Counted from the first letter of the stretch, positions 1 through 6,785 are shown. The stretch: 8,093 nt of DNA from Bacteroidaceae bacterium (GCA_021443285.1 JABUUG010000044.1:1-8093); one strand, 5' to 3'. A program made the numbers and translations. The notes: generated by a model from the letters alone, not told the origin.

Positions 1-1502
1 TCGTAGCCGTTCTCCGACTCCATGATGAAGTCGTGTGCGTTGGCTATCTTCGCCGCCTCTGTCACCTGTTCCATGGTGGCGTTCTCCACGCCGAAGGTTA
101 TGTTGTTGTAGAACGTGTCGTTGAAGAGTATCGCCTCCTGGTTCACGTTGCCTATCAGCTGCCGTAGGTCGCCTATGCCCACGTTGCGTATGTCCTTGCC
201 GTCGATGAGTATCTGTCCTCCACACACGTCGTGGTATCGCGGTATGAGGTCCACGAGTGTCGATTTGCCCGACCCCGACTGCCCCACCAGTGCCACTGTC
301 CTGCCTTTCGGTATGGTTATGTCTATGTTTCTCAGCACCTCGCGGCCCTCAGTGTAGTGGAACGACACGCCTTTCAGTTCAATCTTCTCCTTGAACTCGC
401 CTATTGGCTCGGGCTTCTCCAGTTCCTTTATCGGGTTTTCCGCCTTCAGTATGAAGTCTATGCGGTCCATCGACGCCAGTCCCGGTGGTATCTGGTATGT
501 GGCTTTCGAGAGGTCTTTCAGCGGGTTTATCACGCTGTATAGTATCACCATGTAGAAGATGAATGTCGAGGCGTCGATGATTTTCGTGCCGCCGAGTATC
601 AGGTAGCCGCCGAAGAACAGCACAATGACTATTATTGCTGTGCCGAGGAACTCCGACATGGGGTGTGCCGCGCTCTGGCGGATCACCATCTCGTTCATCG
701 TCTTTCGGTATTCCTCGTTCACGTTGCGGAAGCGGTCGCTCATCTTCTTCTCCGCGATGAACGCCTTGATGATACGCAGTCCGCCGAGCGTCTCGTCAAG
801 CTGCGCTATGATGTCGCCCCACCGTCCCTGCACTGCGCTCGACTGGCTCTTCAGCTTGCGGCTCACCTTGCCCATTATCCAGCCTGCTATCGGCGCCACC
901 ACAAGCACGAAGATGGTCAGCTCCCAGCTTGTGTAGAACAGTGTCGTGAAGCATACCACGATGGCTATCGGCTGCCGTATGAGCATGTCTATGGACGACG
1001 TTATGGAGTTCTCCACACACTGCACGTCGGCGGACATCCTCGCTATTATGTCGCCCTTCTTCTCTTCCGAGAAAAAGCTCAGCGGCAGTTTCAGCACCTT
1101 GTCATACACCTCTATCCTTATGTCGCGCACCACGCCTGTGCGCAGCGGCACCATGATGGAGCTGGAGGCGAAGTAGCCGAGGGTCTTCAGGGCGGTCATC
1201 ACCACCAGCGCCACGCCCATATATACGAGTGTCATGAACGCGCCGTTCGCCGCCACGAGGTCCTGCACATAGGCGTAGCCGTTGTTCAGCAGCAGGTCTT
1301 TGTCCATGTGCTTCCAGTCCCAGGGCTTGTAGGTATATACCGTCTGGTCTATCTTGAAGAGTATGTTGAGTATCGGAATCAGCACAACGAAGGAGAACAC
1401 GTTGAGCCATTGCGTCACTATGTTCAGCACCACCGACCACACCAGATAGATGCGGTAGGGGCTGAGGTAGCGCGCCATTATCTGTAGAAACTGCTTCAGC
1501 AT
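1..1502 (-). CDS. MsbA-like ABC exporter, fused permease and ATPase (3' end beyond window)
   Basis: Reading the minus strand from the ATG at 1502 gives an open frame of 500 residues that runs off the left edge. The first 330 or so residues are a transmembrane domain with hydrophobic segments near residues 12-42, 85-115, 175-225, 285-305 and 315-335, the type I exporter layout. The ATPase domain follows, with Walker A GQSGSGKS at residues 407-414 (Lys413) and a Q-loop NVNQEAILFND with Gln455. The LSGGQ signature, Walker B and H-loop are not seen because roughly the last 100 residues lie outside the window, not because the gene is broken. Family knowledge: such half-transporters dimerise in the inner membrane and export lipids, lipid A core or drugs; the substrate cannot be read from sequence. 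The start is the first in-frame ATG; an ATG 8 bases upstream meets a stop at once. It is transcribed divergently from the GH3 gene. Confidence 0.92.
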   Translation of the reverse strand, partial: MLKQFLQIMARYLSPYRIYLVWSVVLNIVTQWLNVFSFVVLIPILNILFKIDQTVYTYKPWDWKHMDKDLLLNNGYAYVQDLVAANGAFMTLVYMGVALVVMTALKTLGYFASSSIMVPLRTGVVRDIRIEVYDKVLKLPLSFFSEEKKGDIIARMSADVQCVENSITSSIDMLIRQPIAIVVCFTTLFYTSWELTIFVLVVAPIAGWIMGKVSRKLKSQSSAVQGRWGDIIAQLDETLGGLRIIKAFIAEKKMSDRFRNVNEEYRKTMNEMVIRQSAAHPMSEFLGTAIIVIVLFFGGYLILGGTKIIDASTFIFYMVILYSVINPLKDLSKATYQIPPGLASMDRIDFILKAENPIKELEKPEPIGEFKEKIELKGVSFHYTEGREVLRNIDITIPKGRTVALVGQSGSGKSTLVDLIPRYHDVCGGQILIDGKDIRNVGIGDLRQLIGNVNQEAILFNDTFYNNITFGVENATMEQVTEAAKIANAHDFIMESENGY

Positions 1503-1521
1503 GTGGTCATTTATAACGCGG

Positions 1522-1552
1522 CAAAGTTGCACATTAATATAATAATGGCAAA
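1522..1552 (-). promoter_or_regulatory. Putative Bacteroidota-type promoter of the ABC exporter gene
   Basis: On the minus strand, TTTG (1552-1549) is followed after 19 bases by CAACTTTG (1529-1522), which matches the Bacteroidota -7 consensus TAnnTTTG except at its first base. Transcription would start near 1515, leaving a short leader of about 13 bases before the ATG at 1502. The assignment rests on consensus, spacing and position only. Confidence 0.5.
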
Positions 1553-1643
1553 ACAAACGCCTTGAAAACTGCCTTTTTGCCTGTACTATCACCCGATTAT
1601 CAGCGTTTTTTCCGTTACTTGTCGCATATTTTCCGCCTCTGCG

Positions 1644-1673
1644 TTGCTTGTTCTAAATAAAACTTTATCTTTG
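1644..1673 (+). promoter_or_regulatory. Bacteroidota-type promoter of the GH3 beta-glucosidase gene
   Basis: TTG (1644-1646), a 19-base spacer, and TATCTTTG (1666-1673), an exact match to TAnnTTTG. Transcription would begin near 1680, giving a leader of about 38 bases to the ATG at 1718. Together with the minus-strand promoter at 1522-1552 it makes the 1503-1717 gap a divergent control region. No clear operator palindrome was seen there. Confidence 0.65.
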
Positions 1674-1717
1674 TCGCGTCTAAACATGATGTTTTTTTAC
1701 CACCATCCCTCTACACC

Positions 1718-3988
1718 ATGAAACGCTTTCTTATTCTTTTCCCGATAGTTCTTGCTGCCTGCCTTTGCCTCCAGGCAAAGGACGACAAGCGCGACGCCTT
1801 TATCTCCGGCCTCCTCTCCAGGATGACTCTCGAGGAGAAGCTCGGGCAGATGAACCTCGACGTTGCCGGCGACATCGTTACCGGCGGCACGAAGGCTTCC
1901 GCTGTTGCTGCGCGCATAGAGAAGGGCGAACTCGGCGGTGTGTTCAACATCAAGGGCGCAAACGAGATACGCCAGCTGCAGGAGATTGCAGTGAAGAAGA
2001 GCCGGCTGGGCATACCGCTCATCGTCGGCATGGACGTCATACACGGCTACGAGACCATCTTCCCCATTCCTCTCGCCCTCTCATGCTCATGGGACATGAA
2101 GGCTATAGAGCGCAGCGCGCAGATTGCCGCCAAGGAGGCTTCTGCCGACGGAATAATGTGGACCTACTCCCCGATGGTGGACATCTCCAACGACCCGCGG
2201 TGGGGCAGGGTGTCCGAAGGCAACGGCGAAGACCCGTACCTCGGTTCGGAGATAGCGAAGGCGATGGTGCGCGGCTATCAGGGCGACTATTCCAAGCCAA
2301 GCAACATCATGGCGTGCCTCAAGCACTACGCCCTCTACGGTGCTGTGGAGGCCGGACGCGACTACAACACCGTCGACATGAGCCGGCTCCGTATGTTCAA
2401 CAGATATTTCCCGCCATACAAGGCTGCCGTTGAGGCTGGCGTCGGTTCGGTAATGACATCCTTTAATATAGTTGACGGCATACCCGCCACAGCCAACAAG
2501 TGGCTCATAGACGATGTGCTCCGCAAGAAGTGGGGCTTCGACAAATTCGTCGTTACCGACTACGGTTCCATCGGCGAGATGGAGGCTCACGGTGCCGGCA
2601 GGCTTCCCGAAGCGTCGGTAAGGGCATTGAAGGCGGGCACCGACATGGATATGTGCTCCAACGGCTTCATCGGCACCCTCCGCCAGTCGCTTGAGGAGGG
2701 GAAGGTTACAATGCAGGAGATAGACACTGCCGTAAGGCGCATACTCGAAGCCAAATACGACCTCGGACTCTTCACCGACCCCTACCGCTTCTGCGACCCC
2801 AAACGCCGCAGCACCGACATCTTCACCGCCGAAAACCGACAGGCTGCGCGCGACATCGCCGCCGAGACATTCGTGCTGCTGAAGAACGAAGGCTCTGTGC
2901 TGCCGCTCAAGAAGCAGGGCAAGATTGCGCTCATCGGCCCTCTCGCCGACACAAAGAACAATATGGCTGGCACATGGGTGGTGGCTGCCGTTCACGACCG
3001 CTACCCCTCGCTCCGTGAGAGTATGCAGCGCTGCCTGCAAGGCACGGGCGCCACACTGCTCTATGCGCAGGGCTGCAACATCTGCTCCGACGCGCAGATG
3101 CAGAAAGACTCCGAGTTCGGCCGCCCCATCGCCCGCGTGGACTTCGCACAGGCCAAGCAGGAGGCAATCAGGATAGCCAGGGAGGCTGACGTGATAGTGT
3201 GCGCCATGGGCGAGACATCCGAGATGAGCGGCGAGAGCTCCTCGCGCGCATCGCTCACACTGCCCGACGAACAGATGGAGCTCCTTCAGGAACTCTCCGC
3301 GCTTGGAAAGCCCGTCGTGCTGCTCAACTTCAGCGGCCGCCCCACCGTTATGACATGGGAGGAGGAACACCTGCCCGCCATCATGAACGTGTGGTTCGGA
3401 GGCAGCGAGGCTGCCGACGCCATCTGCGATGTGGTCTTCGGCGACAAAAATCCGTCAGGCAGACTCACCATGACCATGCCCCGCCATCTGGGACAGGTGC
3501 CTATCTACTACAACCACATGAACACAGGCCGCCCTGTGGAGGAGGGAGCGAAGCAATATTCCAAATACCGCAGCAACTATCTCGACGTGCGCAACGACCC
3601 GCTCTATCCCTTCGGCTACGGTCTCCACTACGGCTACGCACCCATCTACGAGAGCTTCTCCCTGAGGGTCAAGGGCGACATATCCAAGGTGAACCCCAGC
3701 GCATCCATCCTCCTCATCAACTATGGCGACCATGCCATAGACGAGGTGGTGCAGCTCTATATCCGCGATGTCTCCGCCCATATCGTCCGCCCCGTGAAGG
3801 AGCTCAAAGGCTTCAGCCGCGTGCATCTCGAACCGGGCGAGAAGCGCACCGTCAGCTTCACCATCACAAAGGACATGCTCTCCCACTATGACGAGAACGG
3901 CAACAAGGTCTTCGACCCGGGCGAGTACGAGGTGATGATAGGCCCCAACAGCCGCGATGTGCATGGCAAGCGCATCACTATCAAATGA
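1718..3988 (+). CDS. bglX: Secreted GH3 beta-glucosidase, BglX type
   Basis: This is a complete 756-residue glycoside hydrolase family 3 enzyme, close in length to E. coli BglX. A signal peptide covers residues 1-20. It can be read as a type I signal cut after LQA, or as a lipoprotein signal through LAAC (Cys15). The N-terminal GH3 barrel (about 30-350) contains RWGRVSEGNGEDPYL from residue 161, the substrate-binding KH pair at Lys202-His203, and VTDYGS with the predicted nucleophile Asp281. The GH3 C domain (about 385-610) contains ETSEMSGESSSRASL, where Glu506 is the likely acid/base. A fibronectin III-like domain (about 670-745, VVQLYIRDV to GEYEVMIG) closes the protein. Family role: retaining hydrolysis of terminal beta-linked glucose or xylose from oligosaccharides, in the periplasm or on the outer surface. 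The exact substrate is not readable. The gene stands alone, with its own promoter and a strong terminator, and no SusC/SusD partner is in view. Confidence 0.95.
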   Translation: MKRFLILFPIVLAACLCLQAKDDKRDAFISGLLSRMTLEEKLGQMNLDVAGDIVTGGTKASAVAARIEKGELGGVFNIKGANEIRQLQEIAVKKSRLGIPLIVGMDVIHGYETIFPIPLALSCSWDMKAIERSAQIAAKEASADGIMWTYSPMVDISNDPRWGRVSEGNGEDPYLGSEIAKAMVRGYQGDYSKPSNIMACLKHYALYGAVEAGRDYNTVDMSRLRMFNRYFPPYKAAVEAGVGSVMTSFNIVDGIPATANKWLIDDVLRKKWGFDKFVVTDYGSIGEMEAHGAGRLPEASVRALKAGTDMDMCSNGFIGTLRQSLEEGKVTMQEIDTAVRRILEAKYDLGLFTDPYRFCDPKRRSTDIFTAENRQAARDIAAETFVLLKNEGSVLPLKKQGKIALIGPLADTKNNMAGTWVVAAVHDRYPSLRESMQRCLQGTGATLLYAQGCNICSDAQMQKDSEFGRPIARVDFAQAKQEAIRIAREADVIVCAMGETSEMSGESSSRASLTLPDEQMELLQELSALGKPVVLLNFSGRPTVMTWEEEHLPAIMNVWFGGSEAADAICDVVFGDKNPSGRLTMTMPRHLGQVPIYYNHMNTGRPVEEGAKQYSKYRSNYLDVRNDPLYPFGYGLHYGYAPIYESFSLRVKGDISKVNPSASILLINYGDHAIDEVVQLYIRDVSAHIVRPVKELKGFSRVHLEPGEKRTVSFTITKDMLSHYDENGNKVFDPGEYEVMIGPNSRDVHGKRITIK

Positions 3989-4042
3989 GATATCCCATCC
4001 CCTGATACGCAGTCAGTCTTGTGAAACCGTATAACGGTAATT

Positions 4043-4083
4043 TCCGGTTAGTGCCCTTACTCCACTAACCGGATTTTTTTTTT
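4043..4083 (+). terminator. Strong intrinsic terminator after the GH3 gene
   Basis: An 11-base-pair perfect stem, TCCGGTTAGTG (4043-4053) with CACTAACCGGA (4063-4073), has a 9-base loop and is followed by ten T residues (4074-4083). It lies 55 bases past the GH3 stop. A smaller hairpin, ACCGT-ata-ACGGT (4026-4038), precedes it. Confidence 0.93.
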
Positions 4084-4090
4084 CTTCGAC

Positions 4091-4162
4091 GGTCAGTAAA
4101 TCCGACCTTTCCTTGCTCTCCCTGCTATCCGTAATTTCTGTGGTCAATAAATCCGACTTATC
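4091..4162 (+). repeat. Direct repeat of a GGTCARTAAATCCGACYTWTC unit
   Basis: The 21-base unit at 4091-4111 recurs at 4142-4162 with three differences, separated by 30 unrelated bases. The second unit is also the left end of the larger repeat element at 4143-4216, so the first may be a remnant of another copy. No coding potential is seen. Confidence 0.65.
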
Positions 4163-4216
4163 ATACTTATCCTTCCCAATGCGCAGCCATAAGTCAGATA
4201 AGGATTATTTACTGAT
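4143..4216 (+). repeat. Intergenic repeat element, copy 1
   Basis: The segment begins with GTCAATAAATCC and ends with GGATTATTTACTGAT, imperfect inverted ends. Its core, GCGCAGCCATAAGTCAGATAAG (4181-4202), recurs at 6820-6842 with one extra base; there too it is preceded by TTCCC and flanked by AGTAAATCC and a TGATTTATTGAT-like end. Both copies lie between a terminator and the next promoter, in the same orientation. It looks like a small non-coding palindromic repeat family. Copy 1 carries an extra 18 bases (4155-4172) that copy 2 lacks. Confidence 0.6.
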
Positions 4217-4345
4217 GTAAAGGCGTCTTGTGGCTGGTTATACATTGATGTAGGGAGGGGATGTATATAGGTGGGGAGTTCATTGAAAAATATGGGATTT
4301 AGACAAGAAAATACGGGGTTTTGAAAAAAAACACGGATTATTTTC

Positions 4346-4374
4346 TTGTTTACAGCCATACAATCTTATCTTTG
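4346..4374 (+). promoter_or_regulatory. Bacteroidota-type promoter of the 6S-like RNA unit
   Basis: TTG (4346-4348), an 18-base spacer, and TATCTTTG (4367-4374), identical to the -7 box of the GH3 gene. The predicted start is near 4381. No protein start lies close downstream, but a structured RNA and an intrinsic terminator do, so this probably drives a non-coding transcript of about 310 bases. Confidence 0.6.
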
Positions 4375-4413
4375 CGGCGTCATACTTGTCTCGCGTGTGC
4401 CGGCATAACTGCC

Positions 4414-4432
4414 GGGGACGGGGACGGGTGGG
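4414..4432 (+). other. G-quadruplex motif in the 5' part of the ncRNA transcript
   Basis: Four guanine runs, GGGG, GGGG, GGG and GGG, are joined by loops of 2, 2 and 1 bases (AC, AC, T). This fits the canonical G-quadruplex rule with short, stabilising loops. It lies on the RNA-like strand, about 35 bases after the predicted transcription start. A CCGG-cataactg-CCGG inverted repeat overlaps its left edge. Confidence 0.6.
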
Positions 4433-4474
4433 ACAGACATAATAATAAAGGAGCGTAACTAACGCTTGTGCTTG

Positions 4475-4671
4475 ACACATAGGAACTTCGCAACTTTCAA
4501 TGGAAAAGTCAGGGACAATGCAGTGTGTATGCTCTCATAGGGTATGTTATACTTTATGCAGCCGTGATTGCGCCCTTATGGGTGTTAGTCAGGTTGCAGT
4601 ATAATTATATCTTGTGGGGCTTCCGCATTGCTCGTTCGACTTTTCCGGGTAATGCGAAGACCTCTATGTGT
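4475..4671 (+). ncRNA. Rod-shaped structured RNA, candidate 6S RNA
   Basis: The two halves pair nearly end to end. Closing stem: ACACATA 4475-4481 with TATGTGT 4665-4671; GG 4482-4483 with CC 4661-4662; CTTCGCA 4486-4492 with TGCGAAG 4653-4659; GGAAAAGTC 4502-4510 with GACTTTTCC 4638-4646. Central bubble: 4511-4533 against 4619-4637, with an optional CAATGC/GCATTG helix inside. Terminal arm: CTCATAGGGTAT 4534-4545 with ATATCTTGTGGG 4607-4618; TTATACT 4547-4553 with AGTATAA 4598-4604; GCAGCC 4558-4563 with GGTTGC 4592-4597; TGATTGCGCCC 4565-4575 with GGGTGTTAGTCA 4580-4591 around a TTAT loop. Length (197) and layout match 6S RNA, which binds the RNA polymerase housekeeping holoenzyme through its bubble. 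A promoter lies upstream and a terminator at the 3' end. The structure is seen directly; the 6S identity is inference from shape, not from sequence match. The promoter implies about 90 extra 5' bases, probably trimmed. Confidence 0.62.
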
Positions 4672-4700
4672 GGAACGGGCAGAAGGAGTTCCACTTTTTT
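4670..4700 (+). terminator. Intrinsic terminator of the 6S-like RNA
   Basis: GTGGAAC (4670-4676) pairs perfectly with GTTCCAC (4688-4694) and is followed at once by six T residues (4695-4700). Its left arm begins within the last bases of the RNA rod, so it ends the ncRNA transcript about 170 bases before the next protein start. Confidence 0.85.
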
Positions 4701-4726
4701 GTTTTAATAGTCTCCATAAACCTTTG
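4699..4726 (+). promoter_or_regulatory. Possible promoter of the secreted-protein gene
   Basis: TTG at 4699-4701 and AACCTTTG at 4719-4726 (one mismatch to TAnnTTTG) are separated by 17 bases, slightly short of the usual 19. Transcription would start near 4733, leaving a leader of about 136 bases. A promoter is needed here because the terminator at 4670-4700 separates this gene from the ncRNA unit, but this match is only moderate. Confidence 0.35.
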
Positions 4727-4868
4727 TGCCACAGGCAGATGAGCGGTGTCGTGAGATACCGGGCCTGACAGGCTTTTGTGGTCCACCGTCGGGCGTGGGT
4801 GCTGCTGTCGTATATCCCAAACTATCATTTATAAATCTTTTTAACTAACTAACTTTAATTTTAATCTT
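4727..4868 (+). other. Structured 5' leader of the secreted-protein gene
   Basis: The first part is structured. CGGTGTC (4744-4750) pairs with GATACCG (4755-4761) around a GTGA (GNRA-type) tetraloop, and CCACA (4730-4734) can pair with TGTGG (4777-4781) to enclose it. The last 45 bases are A/T rich and unstructured, with a triple TAAC repeat (4842-4854) and no Shine-Dalgarno sequence, as is common before Bacteroidota start codons. No known riboswitch was recognised. Confidence 0.35.
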
Positions 4869-6545
4869 ATGAGAAAAAACTTACTTTTCTCTTTCTTCAT
4901 GCTGTTGGCAGGTCTGATAGCTGGAGGAGGAAGTGCGTCCGCACAGCAGACCCCTGCGGACGGTGGTGTTTACTACATCTACAATGTGGAGTCAGGGCAG
5001 TTCCTTAGTCATGGCAATGACTGGGGCACACGTGTCTGCACTGCTCCTGTTGGTATCCTTTGGCAGGTAGTGGCTGCCGAAGGTGGTACGTATAAGCTGA
5101 AAACTTATGAAATTATCTGCGAAGTTACAGATCCCGCTATCTGGGCAATGGGCAAAAACTGCTATGCTGATAATAATGAGCCTGATAATCATGCCATTTT
5201 CACATTCACCGGCAATTCTGACGGATACACCTTGGTAACAGCTGATGGAAATCTCTCCGCTCCTGCTACTGCCGGCGATTGCAGTTTCTCTACAGCAGCA
5301 AGCACATGGCAGTTCCTCGACAAGGATGATTTTGCGACAAAGATGGCTGCCATCAAGAGCGCTCAGGAGAAAAATGTGGCGACGGCTGCAGGGATAACAC
5401 TCGGAGAAAGCCAGACTCTTGCGCAGGTTGTTGGAGATGAAAGCAATTGGCACGCTGTAAAGACATCAGACGGAATCCCAACCAAGGCTTCCTGGAATGC
5501 TGAAAAGGGAAACAGTCCTGCAGGAGGAGAGAGCAATGAAGGCGCCGATTACGGATGTGAATTTTACAATACTCGTGGTTCTTATTCCAAGACTATTACG
5601 GGGTTGAAAAAGGGTATTTACAAAGTAACATTCAAGGGGCTGAAACGAATGACAGGGAATGCTCCATGCTTTAAGATTGGCAAGACAGATGGCTATACAA
5701 ACAGCGATGCGTATTTTACGGCTAATGGGAATTCTGTCCAAATAAAGGACTGGGCAAGTTCTTGTGACGAAACTGGTGGTGAGCCAAACAGTCCTGCCGC
5801 TGCCAAGGCTATCTGGGATGGAACAACAGGAGGTTATAATTCTGAAGTGTTCTGCTATGTAGGTGATGACGGCAAACTTGAGATGAAGGCAACGTCCGGC
5901 GCTTTCTGGTGGGGATGCTGGTTCCTGTTCGGAGGTGTGGACTACACCTATTACACAAACCAGAAAGATGAGGCTACAATGGCTATCGGCTCTGCCAAGT
6001 GGGCTACATTCATCGCTCCGTTCGATGTGAACATACCGGCAGGCGTTACCGCCAACAAGGTTACCGGAACAGATACTAACGGCAAACTCGTTTATGAGGA
6101 GATTACAACCGGCGTTATTCCCGCAAACACCCCTGTAGTGGTGAACAGCGAAACTGCCGTTAGCGAGAAATTCGAAGACTGGGGCACTGCTACAGAGCCA
6201 AGCTACACAGTAGGCCTGCTCACCGGTGTATATGCTGAGACTTCTGCCCCAGTGGCTTCTTATGTGCTCCAGGACCAGGCGTCGAACGGTCTCGGCTTCT
6301 ATAAGGTTGTTTCAGGCAAGCAGCCTAAGGTTGCAGCAAACCATGCATACATGACTTTGCCTTCAGGCTCGATGAGCGCCCGCAGTTTCTATTCTGTAGA
6401 TGGTGGCGGCACAACAGTCATCGACGGCATTCAGGCTTCAGAGACAGGCGCAGAGAAAGAGGTTATATACGATCTTTCCGGCCGCCGTGTAAGCAATGCA
6501 GGCAAGGGCATATATATTGTGAACGGTAGGAAAATTGTTAAATGA
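4869..6545 (+). CDS. Secreted protein of unknown function with Prevotella-type C-terminal domain
   Basis: The protein has 558 residues. A clear type I signal peptide has Arg2-Lys3, a hydrophobic core, and SASA before a likely cut at Ala25-Gln26. Residues 30-150 (VYYIYNVESGQFLSHG and following) resemble the beta-rich repeat or trefoil-like segments of secreted Bacteroidota proteins. Residues 225-360 are Gly- and aromatic-rich and could be a carbohydrate-binding-like fold. The block from Ala376, AKWATFIAPFDVNIPAG, continues with IPANTPVVV, a segment I recognise from many secreted Prevotella and Bacteroides proteins. The C-terminus, IYDLSGRRV (533-541) to GIYIVNGRKIVK, is like the short end-domains of those proteins and distantly like type IX secretion sorting domains. 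No catalytic motif was found. The gene is visibly richer in A and T than the GH3 gene. The small ORF after it overlaps its stop codon. Location outside the cytoplasm is well supported; function is unknown. Confidence 0.85.
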   Translation: MRKNLLFSFFMLLAGLIAGGGSASAQQTPADGGVYYIYNVESGQFLSHGNDWGTRVCTAPVGILWQVVAAEGGTYKLKTYEIICEVTDPAIWAMGKNCYADNNEPDNHAIFTFTGNSDGYTLVTADGNLSAPATAGDCSFSTAASTWQFLDKDDFATKMAAIKSAQEKNVATAAGITLGESQTLAQVVGDESNWHAVKTSDGIPTKASWNAEKGNSPAGGESNEGADYGCEFYNTRGSYSKTITGLKKGIYKVTFKGLKRMTGNAPCFKIGKTDGYTNSDAYFTANGNSVQIKDWASSCDETGGEPNSPAAAKAIWDGTTGGYNSEVFCYVGDDGKLEMKATSGAFWWGCWFLFGGVDYTYYTNQKDEATMAIGSAKWATFIAPFDVNIPAGVTANKVTGTDTNGKLVYEEITTGVIPANTPVVVNSETAVSEKFEDWGTATEPSYTVGLLTGVYAETSAPVASYVLQDQASNGLGFYKVVSGKQPKVAANHAYMTLPSGSMSARSFYSVDGGGTTVIDGIQASETGAEKEVIYDLSGRRVSNAGKGIYIVNGRKIVK

Positions 6546-6694
6546 AAATTAAAACTGAAGAAATGAAAAAGGAATATATAGTGCCTTCATGCAAGGTCTT
6601 CTACATCAATATGGAACATAACATACTGAGTGGTTCCGGCGAGCCGGAGGTGGCGTCAGACTTTGATGCAGATCCAGATGTTCCATCATTGTAA
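6542..6694 (+). CDS. Small ORF (50 residues) coupled to the secreted-protein gene
   Basis: The ATG at 6542 overlaps the upstream TGA as ATGA, and the frame runs 50 residues to TAA at 6692-6694. A second start, ATG at 6563, would give 43 residues beginning MKKEYIVPSCKVFYINMEHN. That form matches a pattern I associate with very short hypothetical proteins of Bacteroidota (MKK-Y-x-x-P, then V, then a leucine and a small-residue stretch), so 6563 may be the true start. The N-terminal half is basic and mixed, then ILSGSG, then a strongly acidic tail (SDFDADPDVP). There is no signal peptide or membrane segment. Position implies co-transcription with, and translational coupling to, the secreted protein. 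A hairpin at 6747-6778 may end the transcript. Function is unknown; a modified-peptide precursor or a partner of the secreted protein is speculation. Confidence 0.6.
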   Translation: MKIKTEEMKKEYIVPSCKVFYINMEHNILSGSGEPEVASDFDADPDVPSL

Positions 6695-6746
6695 CGGACA
6701 GTAATCGGGAGGGATTAGAGTATCCCCCATAGATGATAGTTATCTT

Positions 6747-6785
6747 TCGGGCAGAAGGCTTTCACGCTTTCTGCCCGATTTCTGT
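6747..6785 (+). terminator. Probable intrinsic terminator after the small ORF
   Basis: TCGGGCAGAA (6747-6756) pairs perfectly with TTCTGCCCGA (6769-6778) around a 12-base loop. The following TTTCTGTTC is only moderately T rich. TTCTGCCC recurs at 6785-6792, so the left arm has two possible partners. It ends the 4869-6694 unit. Confidence 0.65.

Noticed and set aside
663..1487. A 274-residue frame antisense to the exporter
   Set aside because: It is a shadow of the codon bias of a G/C-rich gene, with a His- and Tyr-rich, low-complexity translation and no domain.
1..1502. The exporter as a truncated pseudogene
   Set aside because: The missing ATPase motifs lie beyond the window edge, and the frame is intact up to it.
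2087..3370. A 427-residue frame antisense to the GH3 gene
   Set aside because: It lies fully opposite a well-conserved enzyme, and its composition is typical of reverse-frame shadows.
4091..4216. The repeated units as a CRISPR array
   Set aside because: There are only two unequal units with inverted ends and no regular spacers or cas genes.
4144..4359. A 71-residue minus-strand frame across the repeat element
   Set aside because: It spans non-coding repeat and promoter sequence, and no recognisable protein feature was found.
4381..4700. The ncRNA as tmRNA, RNase P RNA or a tRNA-bearing transcript
   Set aside because: There is no tRNA-like acceptor and T-arm, no CCA end, no tag reading frame and no branched RNase P core. 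The fold is a single long rod.
4525..4707. A 60-residue hydrophobic open frame starting at GTG
   Set aside because: It lies inside the self-complementary RNA, uses GTG with no ribosome site, and reads through the terminator T-tract. Its hydrophobic look follows from the U-rich RNA arms.
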